Shown: piece after piece, positions 52,846 through 62,130 of the stretch
How the letters are laid out: each line of letters opens with the position of its first letter
Position numbering within the stretch: the stretch's first letter is position 1
DNA from: Alkalihalobacillus sp. LMS39
Lineage (GTDB): Bacteria; Bacillota; Bacilli; Bacillales; Bacillaceae_F
Assembly: GCF_022812285.1 (NCBI RefSeq)
Contig: NZ_CP093300.1
Coordinates: 2,604,001 to 2,668,000 of the forward strand
DNA: 64,000 bases
Direction of reading: 5' to 3'
Notes under the pieces: model-generated
What the model saw: the letters and a program-made list of their open reading frames with translations, nothing else
What the model was told of the DNA's origin: nothing
Databases searched by the model: none
Position numbers and translations under genes: made by a program

Positions 52846-53674
52846 ACGTTAGGATCACCGCCTCGTCAATTTTCCCACGTCCTGCTGCTTTTGAATTAAT
52901 CGCTCTCGTTGCTTTAACCGCTTTAATTGAAAACTGATCATATAATTCACAAATAAAGTCCGTATAAGAATTAGAAACCATTACATAACAGCCCCGATTT
53001 GCGAGTTCGACAACAACATCGCGCAAACGTCGTTGCTCTTCTTTTCCAAAGCCTTCTAACGCATAACTTGTAAAAGAAGATGTTGTAGATACAGGGTCAT
53101 ATGGTGGATCAAAATAAACAAAATCCCCTTCGTTCGCTTCTCGTAGTACAACCGTCGAAAAATCCTCATTTGATATAAAAACATCATTTTGATTTAAATA
53201 CTGATGGACAGCTCGAAGTACAGGTTCATTTTTTATATTTGGATTTTTATATTTCCCAAATGGAACATTAAATTGACCTTTTGAGTTCACACGGAATAAC
53301 CCGTTAAAACATGTTTTATTTAAATAAATAATGCGAGAGGCCCGCTCTATTTTGGATAAATTTTGAAATTGATCCTGTCGATCAAGCGAACGAATATGAT
53401 AAAAATAATCTGAATCATTTTGATGTTTATCTAAGCTTTCAAGCAATTCATCAATATGATCTCTTATCATTTCATAAACGTTAATCAATTCTTCATTCAC
53501 ATCATTAATAAAGGCTACTTCGGGTTTAAAGTGAAAAAGCATGGCGCCTGCACCGACAAATGGTTCAAAATAACGATTAAACTCTTTTGGAGCAAGCTCA
53601 GATAAAATCGGAATTAATTGCCGTTTTCCACCAGCCCATTTTAAAAATGGTTGTACGTCTTCTCGTTTGTTCAT
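52832..53674 (-). CDS. DNA adenine N6-methyltransferase, D12 class (Dam-like)
   Basis: 280 residues from ATG 53674, which has GGAG in front; the longer frame to 53797 lacks one. D12-class motifs are present: PFLKWAGGKRQ (SAM-binding motif X, with AGGK at 14-17), FEPFVGAGA (motif I, 37-45), and DPPYDP (motif IV, 189-194). The class includes Dam, DpnM and M.MboI, which modify GATC, but also other sites. Its overlap with a nuclease gene shows it is the protecting half of a type II system rather than a solitary Dam. Confidence 0.9.
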   Translation of the reverse strand: MNKREDVQPFLKWAGGKRQLIPILSELAPKEFNRYFEPFVGAGAMLFHFKPEVAFINDVNEELINVYEMIRDHIDELLESLDKHQNDSDYFYHIRSLDRQDQFQNLSKIERASRIIYLNKTCFNGLFRVNSKGQFNVPFGKYKNPNIKNEPVLRAVHQYLNQNDVFISNEDFSTVVLREANEGDFVYFDPPYDPVSTTSSFTSYALEGFGKEEQRRLRDVVVELANRGCYVMVSNSYTDFICELYDQFSIKAVKATRAINSKAAGRGKIDEAVILTYDKK

Positions 53675-53745
53675 CTTTTCATCTCCTGTGACATTACACA
53701 AAACAAAACATAATACAAAAAAGTATACTATAAAAAAAGGAGAGT

Positions 53746-54312
53746 TTATAGTATATAAAAATCTTCTCTTAAGATTGCATAACAATGAACATCCCAAAAT
53801 TTCCCTTTAGTAAACATTTTCTTTTTCATCGTTCCTTCTCGAGTCATACCAATCTTCTCCATTACCTTTGCAGAAGCCGTGTTCTCAACAAAACATCGTG
53901 CCTCTATTCGTTCCAAATTCATATTCTCAAAACCAAACGTTAATAAGGCTGTTGCCGCTTCCGGTATCATCCCTTTTCCCCAATACTGTTCGGAGAGTGC
54001 ATAACCAATTTCGGCATGGTGATGATGTGTTGACCACGAAACAAAATCGATTGTTCCAACCATTTCGTTCGTTTCCTTTACCTCGATTGCCCAAGGTGCT
54101 ATTTTTTTAGATTGATATTGTTCAAGTACAAACATAATAAAATCAATAGTATTATCAATCGTCTCATGTCGGTCCCATGTCACATACTTTGCGACCTCTT
54201 CATTTGAACAATAAGAGAACATATTTTCCGCGTCTTTTAAAGTTAATTTTCTTAATCGTAGTCTCGGAGTTTCAATCGTAGGTAAATCATTAAAGATTTC
54301 TTCCATTTTCAT
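53746..54312 (-). CDS. GNAT-family N-acetyltransferase (RimJ/RimL-like)
   Basis: 188 residues from ATG 54312; GTG 54321 is the alternative start but is very close to GGGAG. The protein shows ETPRLRLRKLTLKD, GTIDFVSW, IGYALSEQYWGKGMIPEA (acetyl-CoA loop) and NTASAKVMEKIGMTREG, all common in RimJ-type acetyltransferases. It could acetylate a ribosomal protein N-terminus or a small molecule. It lies 70 bp upstream of the restriction-modification pair on the same strand, separated by an AT-rich gap. Confidence 0.82.
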   Translation of the reverse strand: MKMEEIFNDLPTIETPRLRLRKLTLKDAENMFSYCSNEEVAKYVTWDRHETIDNTIDFIMFVLEQYQSKKIAPWAIEVKETNEMVGTIDFVSWSTHHHHAEIGYALSEQYWGKGMIPEAATALLTFGFENMNLERIEARCFVENTASAKVMEKIGMTREGTMKKKMFTKGKFWDVHCYAILREDFYIL

Positions 54313-54444
54313 GAGCGACACTCTCCCTTAATGTGTTGAAAACGATTATAATAGGAGAGGAAATCTTTTGCAACAAGAAAGGATGTTTTTTCCATTACAA
54401 AAACAAAAATTCTGTGGATCCTTTCCATTGCCCAATTTTTAGCG

Positions 54445-55602
54445 ATGCAAGTGTGGTTTAACTTTTCAGCCGTTCTCCCTGTCGTTGAACAAGAATGGCA
54501 ATTAACTCCGACTCAATCTGGTATTATCATTGCTTTTTTTCATGTCGGCTATGTTGTCGCTATTATTGCTTATAGTATGTTAAGTGACAAATACAATCCG
54601 AAGTACTCGTTTGTCTTTGGGGCTATCTTAGCGGGACTCTCTGGATTGTGCTTTAGTTTGTTTGCATCAGGGTTTTGGAGTGCGTTGTTATTGCGCACAT
54701 TATCAGGAATTGGCATTGCCGGTATTTATGTGCCTGGAATGCGCATCTTGTCTAGTATCTTTCCTCCAAAACAACGTGGCAAAGCGATTGGAATTTATGT
54801 TGGCGCACTTGTTGTAGGATCTGGCTCCTCATTACTCGTTTCTGGTTTGCTTTTAAATTCGGTCGGGTGGAATGGTGTTATTACTGTTACTTCGCTTCTT
54901 TGCTTACTTGGTGCTGTTCTTGTTTCTTTTTTAGCTTTGCCTCAAGAAGCATTTGCATCTCGTGGTGAACCATTACGATTATCGAAAATAAAAAAAGTGT
55001 TTCGCAAACCTAATTTGCTCGTTAACGGTGGGTATGCAGGTCATTGTTGGGAACTGTATGCGATGTGGGCGTGGATTGGTCCGTTTCTCGTTTATTATCT
55101 CATCACGCAAGGTGTTGAGACTTCAAGTGCCATACGATATGGTAATGTTTTTGGTGCTATCGTTATTATGATAGGAGGGTTTGCCACCTATTATGGAGGC
55201 CGTTTATCAGATACTATCGGACGAATTAAAGCCGCAAACCTCTTTTTATTCATTAGTATTTTTTGTTCATTATCGATCGGATGGTTGCTTCAAGCCCCGA
55301 TTTGGGTCATGGTTCTTATTGCTCTTCTTTACGGATTTACGATTGTTGCAGACTCACCGATTTACAATGTCGCCATTACTGAAGTGTCCGACCCCGATTC
55401 TGTTGCGATCGCACTTGGTGTACAATCTGTGTTCGGTTTTACTGTTACCATTTTTTCTCCAATCGTTTTTGGTGTTGTTCTTGACCACTTCCATTGGGGT
55501 GCAGCCTTTACCGTTATTGGTCTAGTAACAATCATTGCTCCTATTTGTTTATTTACCTTACAAAAAATCCAGCATACGACAGGACTTTTTTTTACTAAAT
55601 AA
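54445..55602 (+). CDS. Major facilitator superfamily transporter, CynX/NimT-like, with uncertain 5' end
   Basis: 385 residues from ATG 54445, with 11-12 membrane segments, an AYSMLSDKYNP loop and RGKAIGIYVGA. The first helix is cut short by this start. In the same frame the sequence upstream encodes ILWILSIAQFLA, a good helix start, back to a stop at 54352, but without ATG, GTG or TTG. A strong ribosome site AGGAGAGG serves a TTG at 54368 in another frame, which stops at TAG 54440. Either an ATT at 54394 is the start (AAGGATG upstream) or one base is gained or lost in the A-rich run at 54400-54409. Substrate unknown. Confidence 0.75.
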   Translation: MQVWFNFSAVLPVVEQEWQLTPTQSGIIIAFFHVGYVVAIIAYSMLSDKYNPKYSFVFGAILAGLSGLCFSLFASGFWSALLLRTLSGIGIAGIYVPGMRILSSIFPPKQRGKAIGIYVGALVVGSGSSLLVSGLLLNSVGWNGVITVTSLLCLLGAVLVSFLALPQEAFASRGEPLRLSKIKKVFRKPNLLVNGGYAGHCWELYAMWAWIGPFLVYYLITQGVETSSAIRYGNVFGAIVIMIGGFATYYGGRLSDTIGRIKAANLFLFISIFCSLSIGWLLQAPIWVMVLIALLYGFTIVADSPIYNVAITEVSDPDSVAIALGVQSVFGFTVTIFSPIVFGVVLDHFHWGAAFTVIGLVTIIAPICLFTLQKIQHTTGLFFTK

Positions 55603-55621
55603 AAGTCCACTATAATTATGG

Positions 55622-55655
55622 AAAAAAGGAAATCTCAGATGATTTCCTTTTTTTC
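55622..55655. terminator. Bidirectional terminator
   Basis: AAGGAAATC and GATTTCCTT form a 9-bp stem with A and T runs extending both arms, between convergent transporter genes. Confidence 0.8.
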
Positions 55656-55658
55656 TGT

Positions 55659-56615
55659 TTAACTTGATTTTAGTTGTTTTTTCTGGTCTACTTTAACACT
55701 TTTTGATGAAGAAAGACTATGTAATATCATCCCAATCATAATAATGAGAATTCCTCCCCAAGCTAACCAATTAGGTAGCGGTGCAGAAAGAAGAAGCATT
55801 TCTCCAATAATCACAAAAATCACTTGAGTCGATTGCGTTGCTTCCACTGCAGCTAATTTTTCAGGAGCATTCCTTACTAAATCTGTCGCAAAAAAGAATA
55901 AGGTCGTCGCAATAACACCAGAGCATAACCCAACAATGAAGGTTTGTATCACTTGGTCTTGGCTTGGTAAACCGACTGTAGCCACTCCAATTCCGCTTAA
56001 TATTAACCAAAACGGAAGCGAAGCCAGTAACATACCTAATATTCTTTGAAATACATCTAAACGTCCCCCACATACTTCCATCATTTTACGGTTTCCTAAT
56101 GGATAAGCAAAAGTTGCTAAAATAACTGGTAGAAACCCTAATAACACCATCGTCAAAGACACACTTTGAACATGATGGAGTTGTATTAAAATAATGCCAA
56201 GAAATATTAATAACGAGATTTTCAAAGCTTTCATCGGAATTTTTGCGCGGGTTCCATTTCCTTCTCGAAAAAACAGTGGAACAATTAAAATCCCTGCAAT
56301 AATCGTAAATTGCCATGTTCCCGCGATTAACCAACCTGGCCCGTATGCTGCCGCAAACGTGATCGGTGTGTAAAATAATACAAAGCCAACAAAACTCCAC
56401 AAAAGCCATTGAAGTGGGTTGGTTTTAATTTCTTGGTATAAACCCTTAAAGTTTCCCCTCCATAGTACGATAATAAAGAAAAAGGGAACCATAAATAAAA
56501 AGCGCAACGATGAACTCCATATCCAGCTTCCACCAGAAAGTTCCATTGAACGATTAAAAATAAAAGTAAATGCAAAAAAAACAGACGCTAAAATACCTAA
56601 TAAGATCCCTTTCAT
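55659..56615 (-). CDS. EamA/DMT-family transporter (multidrug resistance efflux type)
   Basis: 318 residues with ten membrane segments in two homologous halves, as in drug/metabolite exporters. Blocks seen are ASVFFAFTFIFNRSMELSGG at the start, GPGWLIAGTWQFTIIAG and RNAPEKLAAVEATQSTQVIF. A short charged tail (SKSVKVDQKKQ) follows. It diverges from the XRE-cupin regulator at 56691, which probably controls it. The exported compound is unknown. Confidence 0.8.
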   Translation of the reverse strand: MKGILLGILASVFFAFTFIFNRSMELSGGSWIWSSSLRFLFMVPFFFIIVLWRGNFKGLYQEIKTNPLQWLLWSFVGFVLFYTPITFAAAYGPGWLIAGTWQFTIIAGILIVPLFFREGNGTRAKIPMKALKISLLIFLGIILIQLHHVQSVSLTMVLLGFLPVILATFAYPLGNRKMMEVCGGRLDVFQRILGMLLASLPFWLILSGIGVATVGLPSQDQVIQTFIVGLCSGVIATTLFFFATDLVRNAPEKLAAVEATQSTQVIFVIIGEMLLLSAPLPNWLAWGGILIIMIGMILHSLSSSKSVKVDQKKQLKSS

Positions 56616-56690
56616 GTTTCCCTCCAGTCCTTGTATTCAAATTATATTATAAATTTAGTAGAAACAGAATGTTTAAATGAGGAGATTAAC

Positions 56691-57257
56691 ATGTCACAAT
56701 TAGCAAATAACCATGAAAAACATTTAAAAATTACATTAGGTCAACGGTTACGTCGACTAAGACAAAGTAAATATTTAAGTTTAGAAGAATTAGCGAAAAT
56801 AACAAAGGTCAGTAAACTAACATTAGGAAATATTGAACGCGGAGACGCAAACCCTTCCTTGTCTGTTATCTGGAAAATTTCTAGTGCATTATCTGTTCCT
56901 CTCTCTTCTTTATTAACAAGTGAAGATGAAGTTATTTTAGCTAAAATCACCGATAAACAACCGCTAATGAGTGTAGATGATGTGCTTGTAACAGAACAAA
57001 TGTTTTCAGTAGACGGTTCAGAAATGTTTCGCTATTATATTAAACCTCATTCTGTTTATAAACCTGCTATTCAAGCAAATCCGTCAATTCATTTTGTAAC
57101 GATTATGGAAGGTGAATTAACTGTACAAATTAATAAAGAGGAACACCATTTAAAGCAATTTGAAGCGATTCGGTTTCATAGTAACTTCGATTACTCCTTT
57201 AACAATAAAACATCAAATGAAGTGGTCTTCCAAGTCATAGTCCAAGATATGAACTAA
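56691..57257 (+). CDS. XRE-family regulator with cupin sensor domain
   Basis: 188 residues from ATG 56691 behind GAGGAG; the longer frame to 56631 has no site. The N-terminal helix-turn-helix (RLRRLRQSKYLSLEELAKIT; LTLGNIERGDANPS) is followed by a C-terminal cupin barrel (about 115-188). Such regulators bind a small molecule in the cupin and often control a neighbouring transporter or oxidase gene. Here the divergent EamA-type exporter is the likely target. Confidence 0.85.
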   Translation: MSQLANNHEKHLKITLGQRLRRLRQSKYLSLEELAKITKVSKLTLGNIERGDANPSLSVIWKISSALSVPLSSLLTSEDEVILAKITDKQPLMSVDDVLVTEQMFSVDGSEMFRYYIKPHSVYKPAIQANPSIHFVTIMEGELTVQINKEEHHLKQFEAIRFHSNFDYSFNNKTSNEVVFQVIVQDMN

Positions 57258-57266
57258 TCATAAGAA

Positions 57267-57305
57267 AAAAACACCATGAGAAAGACTTCCTCATGGCGTT
57301 TTTGT
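57267..57305. terminator. Bidirectional terminator
   Basis: AAAACACCATGAG and CTCATGGCGTTTT pair with one wobble between the convergent regulator and chemotaxis genes. Confidence 0.8.
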
Positions 57306-57327
57306 TTTGTGAGAATGACACTGTCGT

Positions 57328-59016
57328 TTATTTTTTAAACTGTTCTACAATGCCAGACAACTCTTCAGACATCTTCGTTAAAGCTTCTGCTGAAGATGTA
57401 ATTTCCTGCATGGCAGCTAATGTTTCTTCTGAGCTTGCACTTACCGTTAACACACTTTGAGAAGAAGCTTCGGATAACGACCTCATATTATCGACTAATG
57501 CATGCGCTTCTTGAGTTTGAGCTGAAATATGTTGTGAAGTCGTTGACATCCCATCAATTTGCTCTTTTATACCTTTTAGAGAATCAATGATTAATGAAAA
57601 TTTATTTTCTGTTTCTTTCGTAATTGATAACCCTAATTCGACTTCAGCTTTCACTTCACCCATCATATCAACAGTATCTGTTGTTTGCCCTTGAATTTTT
57701 TCAATGATTTGGTTAATTTGAACGACTGATTGTCCAGATTGCTCTGCCAATTTTCGGACTTCATCTGCAACAACAGAAAAGCCCTTACCGTGTTCTCCAG
57801 CTCTAGCAGCTTCTATCGCTGCATTTAATGCTAGTAGATTAGTTTGTTCTGCAATATCATTGATGACACGAAGAATCGTGCCAATTTGGTTAGACTGGAC
57901 TAGCAATTCTTTGCTGACCGCATCCATTTTATTCACCGTTTCATTAATCGAAGTCATCCGAGTGACAGTTTGTTCAACAAGATGTCCCCCATCTTTTGCA
58001 TGTGCAAACGAACCATCTGAATTGGCTGAAATCGCAGCTGCACTACTAGCAATTTCTTGCACACCTGCTGATACTGTTTGAAGTGCTTGTACACTCTTAT
58101 CAGCAGCTCCCATTTGTTCATCTGAGCCCTTTACTACTTCTTCAATGGATAATGCACTTTCCTCTGACGCTCTTGACGTTTCTTCTGCACTTGCAGACAA
58201 TTGTTCAGCAGAAGCTGATACTTGTTGTGCATTCATACTGATTGAATTGATAACAAGTTTTAAATTTTCTGTCATTTTTGTAAATGCATCCGTTAATATG
58301 CCAATCTCATCTTTTGTTTTACTCTGATCAATTTGAACGGTTAAATCGCCTTTTGATACTTTTTCCGCGGCGGCAGACAATTGTATAATTGGCTTGGAAA
58401 TTCGATTTGAGATTACAATTCCAAAAGCAATGGCAACGATAATCGCAATAATACTCGTTATACCTATGACAATCATTGCTATTTGTTCACTTTGTTTTGT
58501 TGCCGCTTGTTCAGCTATAAGCCATTGTTCAATTTCAACAACAACCTCTTGTGTCACTCTATCCATAGACTGTCCTAATGGAAAAACTCCTGTGACTGCT
58601 CGTCGTTGTGCTCCCTCAGGGTCATCCGCTGCAAGCTCAAACACCACTTCACTGCGCTCAATAATTTGCGTATTAATGTCTAGTATCGTTTGAAATTTTT
58701 CAATAATATCAGCATCATTTGTCATCGCTATACCAGAGTTTGCCAGTGTTGTTACTTGCTCATTCGCCTGTTCAAATCCTTCTAAGTGATTTCCCATTGT
58801 GCCTTCTAACAAAAATCCCCGAATCGAACTAACCTGTAGACTTACATTTCTTCCAATATCTAATGAAGTTGACCGTAGTTCCATAGCTTCTTGAAAGTCT
58901 TGATTCGTTTGACTAATCTTCAATACGTTTACATATGTAAGAAGACTACCAATCGTAAAAAGCAAAGAAACAAATATAAAGGCAAATAGCAACTTCCTTT
59001 TCAATGTTACATTCAT
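57328..59016 (-). CDS. Methyl-accepting chemotaxis protein
   Basis: 562 residues. A membrane segment (about 7-29), an extracellular four-helix-bundle sensor, a second segment (about 178-202), a HAMP domain and a long signalling coiled coil are visible. The conserved hairpin tip [30 protein letters not shown] is intact, so it should talk to CheA/CheW. Its sensor resembles the 4HB_MCP type; the ligand is unknown. It is a single gene. Its presence implies a motile host. Confidence 0.92.
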   Translation of the reverse strand: MNVTLKRKLLFAFIFVSLLFTIGSLLTYVNVLKISQTNQDFQEAMELRSTSLDIGRNVSLQVSSIRGFLLEGTMGNHLEGFEQANEQVTTLANSGIAMTNDADIIEKFQTILDINTQIIERSEVVFELAADDPEGAQRRAVTGVFPLGQSMDRVTQEVVVEIEQWLIAEQAATKQSEQIAMIVIGITSIIAIIVAIAFGIVISNRISKPIIQLSAAAEKVSKGDLTVQIDQSKTKDEIGILTDAFTKMTENLKLVINSISMNAQQVSASAEQLSASAEETSRASEESALSIEEVVKGSDEQMGAADKSVQALQTVSAGVQEIASSAAAISANSDGSFAHAKDGGHLVEQTVTRMTSINETVNKMDAVSKELLVQSNQIGTILRVINDIAEQTNLLALNAAIEAARAGEHGKGFSVVADEVRKLAEQSGQSVVQINQIIEKIQGQTTDTVDMMGEVKAEVELGLSITKETENKFSLIIDSLKGIKEQIDGMSTTSQHISAQTQEAHALVDNMRSLSEASSQSVLTVSASSEETLAAMQEITSSAEALTKMSEELSGIVEQFKK

Positions 59017-59280
59017 ATCGGACCCCCTTATTTTTCTCTTGTATGTTTTATATTAAAATAATATCTTAATAGTATGACTATTGAATCATTTAGTCAAGAT
59101 GTTACGAAGAAAATGTGACAAAAAACATCGTTTTCCGAAATAGCACTCTTGCTTTTAGGCTTAAAGACTAATATATAAAGAACTATAAACAACAACTATA
59201 CAAATTTGTCCAATATAGAAGACTACTCACGGGTTATCCACGCATGGCGCTCAAAGAAGGCGTCGAACTCATATAATAAA

Positions 59281-59314
59281 AAACACCTTTGAGTACCATT
59301 TCTCAAAGGTGTTT
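59281..59314. terminator. Terminator of the fosB unit
   Basis: AAACACCTTTGAG and CTCAAAGGTGTTT form a 13-bp perfect stem. It lies 20 bp before family A copy 5, seen from the chemotaxis gene side, and can end the minus-strand transcript of fosB. The remaining stretch 59017-59280 shows no gene. Confidence 0.75.
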
Positions 59315-59332
59315 TTTGTAAACCATTTCGAA

Positions 59333-59512
59333 GCGGACATTTATTCCGCTATTCAATGAAAAATACGCTTTTTCCGATTGTGTTCGGACATATGTTCCGC
59401 TATGTGTTCAAAATGGCGAAAAATCAGTTCTATTTTTCTAAAGTAACGGAACCAGTGTCCGTAAGAATTCCAAATATAGTAGTTTTCACTACAATAACGG
59501 AACATATGTCCG
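59333..59512. repeat. Family A palindromic element, copy 5
   Basis: 180 bp. The boxes are CGGACATTTATTCCG at 59334, CGGACATATGTTCCG at 59385, CGGAACCAGTGTCCG near 59447 and CGGAACATATGTCCG near 59498. Flanks TCAATGAAAAA and CTATTC-type sequences resemble copy 1. It lies between a terminator and the end of fosB. Confidence 0.85.
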
Positions 59513-59540
59513 ATCCATTGCTATTTTACCAACACACCAC

Positions 59541-59966
59541 TTAATAAAATGTCATATGCTGCTTTTCTTTTTTATAGTAAGATAACCGGTCCTCTAATGT
59601 ACCTGTATGTAGTTCTAATTTATGACCATCTGGGTCAAGAAAATAAAGTGACAGCTTATCTTTTTCATCTCGATCACGACCTGGTAAAATGGTAACGTCA
59701 TTTTCAACTAATCGTTTTTTCCATTCTGAAAAGTCTGCTTCTGCAATCGTAAAAGCAATATGAGTATAAGATGGATTAGGATTGATGTGACTTCGATCAA
59801 TTGTTGCTTCTTCATTAAGTGCTAACCAAATCCCGTTCACATCAAAATAAGCTGTTGTATTTCCTTTAACTAACAATTTTCCATTTAATACGTTTTCGTA
59901 AAAATGAATCGAGCGCTCAAGATTAGAAACAGAAAAACAAAGATGATTAATCCCCTTAATCTCCAT
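59541..59966 (-). CDS. fosB: Metallothiol transferase FosB (fosfomycin resistance)
   Basis: 141 residues of the glyoxalase/VOC fold. The three metal ligands are H8 (INHLCFSV), H69 (YTHIAF) and E118 (HKLELH), spaced as in Bacillus FosB. The [20 protein letters not shown] block matches the family. FosB adds bacillithiol to fosfomycin and opens its epoxide. It is the second gene behind a small membrane protein whose stop overlaps its start by 1 bp. As a chromosomal Bacillus gene it is common and not by itself a sign of transfer. Confidence 0.92.
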   Translation of the reverse strand: MEIKGINHLCFSVSNLERSIHFYENVLNGKLLVKGNTTAYFDVNGIWLALNEEATIDRSHINPNPSYTHIAFTIAEADFSEWKKRLVENDVTILPGRDRDEKDKLSLYFLDPDGHKLELHTGTLEDRLSYYKKEKQHMTFY

Positions 59967-60223
59967 TAGTGTGCTCCTCCAACTAATACAGCTCCAACAA
60001 GTGATATTACTCCGATAACCGCAAGCGTAACTGGAACAATGGTTTTCCCTTTCCCTACTTTAAAGAACACAAAAGTTAATATAAAGTAAATAATAAATCC
60101 TAACGTTACAAAAATAACACCTTCGATTAACTGGGCTGTCTTATAAAGATTTAGTTGAAACAATAATGCAGCAATACATAACACATATAACCCTAATCCA
60201 AAATAGTTGACCATTTTCATCAT
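59966..60223 (-). CDS. Small membrane protein in operon with fosB
   Basis: 85 residues with three membrane segments ([57 protein letters not shown]). A cluster of ATGs lies at the start; AGGAG is spaced for the ATG at 60223. The family is not recognised. Its 1-bp overlap with fosB shows that both are translated from one mRNA. Confidence 0.65.
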   Translation of the reverse strand: MMKMVNYFGLGLYVLCIAALLFQLNLYKTAQLIEGVIFVTLGFIIYFILTFVFFKVGKGKTIVPVTLAVIGVISLVGAVLVGGAH

Positions 60224-60299
60224 TCTCATCATCTCCTAGTAGTATTGTTTGTTTATTTTATGTAAAATAAGCCTAGTACTTGTAAGGAGGAGGTTATTT

Positions 60300-60905
60300 A
60301 TGATTACATTTGAACAGCAATATAAACAAATTCTAACCCCTCTTTGTTTTCATTGTCCAGAGCCATACTTTGCCCCCGCTCATAACAGAATTCCCCATGT
60401 CGGCTGTTGTAGTTACAGTCCAACATTTACACTGTTTGAACTTTATCAAGCAATAAAGGAAGACAAGCTTGAGTCGTTCAAACCTTATTTACAATATGAT
60501 TTTATCATTGACGATTTTGAATTTAAAGTCCCTGCTATAGTGGATGAGTCTTTTTTCACACTTGATGTCAGTGGTTTATCCGAAAGTGAGCTAGAAGAAC
60601 AAAAATTACCTTATTCTATTTGTCAATTTTTCAAGAAAAATCAAGGATGTTCTTTACATCCAGCTTTAAAAAACGCAACTTGTCGTTCTTTCATTTGTCC
60701 TACAGCAGAAGAAACATTACAGAACGATCAACAACAACAAGTGGAAGCTTGGGTGAAATCAATTCAATATGAAGCAAGAGCATTCAATAAAAAACATAAA
60801 CCTATTTTATCCGAACGGAATTTGACACTAGCGGAGAACTTAGTTGAAATTATCTCATATTTTAACACTATTGCTTTTTCTGAGCAAAAGAAAGGAGAAT
60901 TTTAA
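60300..60905 (+). CDS. Cys-rich cytoplasmic protein, possibly metal- or Fe-S-binding
   Basis: 201 residues. AAGGAGGAGG precedes ATG 60300; the frame is open from 60249. Ten or so cysteines form two groups: CFHC and GCCSYSP near residues 15-40, and [14 protein letters not shown]...ATCRSFICP near 120-150. This is reminiscent of YkgJ-type metal-chelating proteins, but I cannot assign it. It lies directly upstream of yidD with a 1-bp gap, and the AAAGGAG of yidD is inside its last codons, so the two are co-translated. Confidence 0.65.
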   Translation: MITFEQQYKQILTPLCFHCPEPYFAPAHNRIPHVGCCSYSPTFTLFELYQAIKEDKLESFKPYLQYDFIIDDFEFKVPAIVDESFFTLDVSGLSESELEEQKLPYSICQFFKKNQGCSLHPALKNATCRSFICPTAEETLQNDQQQQVEAWVKSIQYEARAFNKKHKPILSERNLTLAENLVEIISYFNTIAFSEQKKGEF

Positions 60906-60906
60906 A

Positions 60907-61155
60907 ATGAAATGGCTATTTATTGGGATATTTCGTTTGTACCAGCGGTTTATATCCCCTTTAACCCCGCCAACATGTCGTTTTTATCCGACTTGTTCTC
61001 ATTATGGCATCGAAGCTTTTAAAAAGCACGGTGTCATCATTGGCGGTTGGTTAACGATTAAACGGATATTGAAATGTCATCCTTTCCACCCTGGTGGCAT
61101 TGACCCGGTCCCTGAACCGAAAGAAAAGGAAGGGAAGAAAGTAAAGTCTACATGA
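60907..61155 (+). CDS. yidD: Membrane protein insertion efficiency factor YidD
   Basis: 82 residues with the family core [10 protein letters not shown] preceded by [12 protein letters not shown], and [16 protein letters not shown] after it. YidD helps YidC-dependent insertion of membrane proteins. AAAGGAG is spaced for ATG 60907. In Bacillus it usually occurs elsewhere, not with rpmH. Its stop codon (61155) touches the last base of the opposite gene (61156), so there is no gap between the convergent genes. Confidence 0.93.
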   Translation: MKWLFIGIFRLYQRFISPLTPPTCRFYPTCSHYGIEAFKKHGVIIGGWLTIKRILKCHPFHPGGIDPVPEPKEKEGKKVKST

Positions 61156-62130
61156 TTAACGGTAATCTCTTCCTTTACCGGAATCACTAATATCAATTAA
61201 GCTTTCGGGATATGGTTCAAAGAACGTTTGGTTTAATAAATATTCATTGTTGAACCGATGCGCCCATAGCTTTAAAATACTCACAACACTACTAATCGGC
61301 AATTTCTTTTCACGATACTTCTCAAGAACAGACAAGAAATAATCTCTCTCTTGTGTCGTTAAATGAGCAGAAAAATATCCGAATATATGCTCAAATACAT
61401 TTAAATTTGATGTGTATTTTGGTGCTTTTTGAAATAATTGAACGAGAGTTTCCTCATATTGCTCTACTACAAACTGTAATGGTAATTTCTTTTGATTCCC
61501 AACAATTTGTCCTAGTTTTTTTAATAATTGAGGGTTGTACGCCATAAATAAATATTTGTTTTCCTTATGAAATTCATTTAACGCATCCATTGTCATCGTA
61601 CGTTTTCGGCTTTTAAACTCAGCTAACGTGAACAACTTTGTTAAGAAATGTTCTCGGATCCGAAAATTTTTTAATCGTCCTTCATCTTCAATCGCCACAC
61701 CTGAATACTGTTGAAGTATTTCGCTAGTAAATAAACCACTTCCTGTCTTCACCACATGAGCGGATTTATTTTCAGACTGATACACTTTTGCATCCGTAAT
61801 CCCACAACTTGGCGAACGATTTTTCAAAATAAACCCATCCACATCTGTTTGCTCTTGTAAAAATTCGGTCGAAAATTCCGTCATAGCCGCTGTTAAGTCG
61901 ACTCCAGTTTTTGGCTGTATTAACTTACTTTCTTCACCATCCGCAATAAGTCGGATCGTCTCCCTCGGTGTTCCTAACCCAATCTCTATTTCAGGACAAA
62001 CCGGAACAAACGTGACATAAGGCTTCAAGCGGCAAACGGTTTGATCAGACAATTTATCTCCATTATAACGGCATGCTGAAAATTCAAGGCACCTGCTAAC
62101 GACAACAGTCGGCTTTACAAAATCTCGCAT
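61156..62130 (-). CDS. DUF523/DUF1722 protein (YbgA-like)
   Basis: 324 residues from ATG 62130 behind AAGGAGG; the upstream frame to 62196 is not needed. The N-terminal DUF523 part carries conserved Cys motifs (SRCLEFSACRYNG, VPVCPEIEIGLGTPRE, SPSCG). The C-terminal part is DUF1722 (KYLFMAYNPQLLKKLG, FGYFSAHLTTQERDYF). The family is widespread and has been tied to DNA photolyase or nucleotide-related contexts, but no function is established. Confidence 0.85.
   Translation of the reverse strand: MRDFVKPTVVVSRCLEFSACRYNGDKLSDQTVCRLKPYVTFVPVCPEIEIGLGTPRETIRLIADGEESKLIQPKTGVDLTAAMTEFSTEFLQEQTDVDGFILKNRSPSCGITDAKVYQSENKSAHVVKTGSGLFTSEILQQYSGVAIEDEGRLKNFRIREHFLTKLFTLAEFKSRKRTMTMDALNEFHKENKYLFMAYNPQLLKKLGQIVGNQKKLPLQFVVEQYEETLVQLFQKAPKYTSNLNVFEHIFGYFSAHLTTQERDYFLSVLEKYREKKLPISSVVSILKLWAHRFNNEYLLNQTFFEPYPESLIDISDSGKGRDYR

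Noticed and set aside
52832-53674. Depletion of GATC as proof of the restriction site.
   Set aside because: GATC occurs repeatedly throughout the window by eye; no count was possible, so the site stays open.
59200-59280. Short coding fragment before the terminator (MALKEGVELI-like).
   Set aside because: Ten codons without a ribosome binding site or a recognisable match.
4672-59512. Family A boxes as LexA/DinR operators (CGGACATATGTTCCG resembles CGAACATATGTTCG).
   Set aside because: One base in each half differs, many boxes depart further, and they sit four at a time beyond the 3' ends of genes rather than at promoters.
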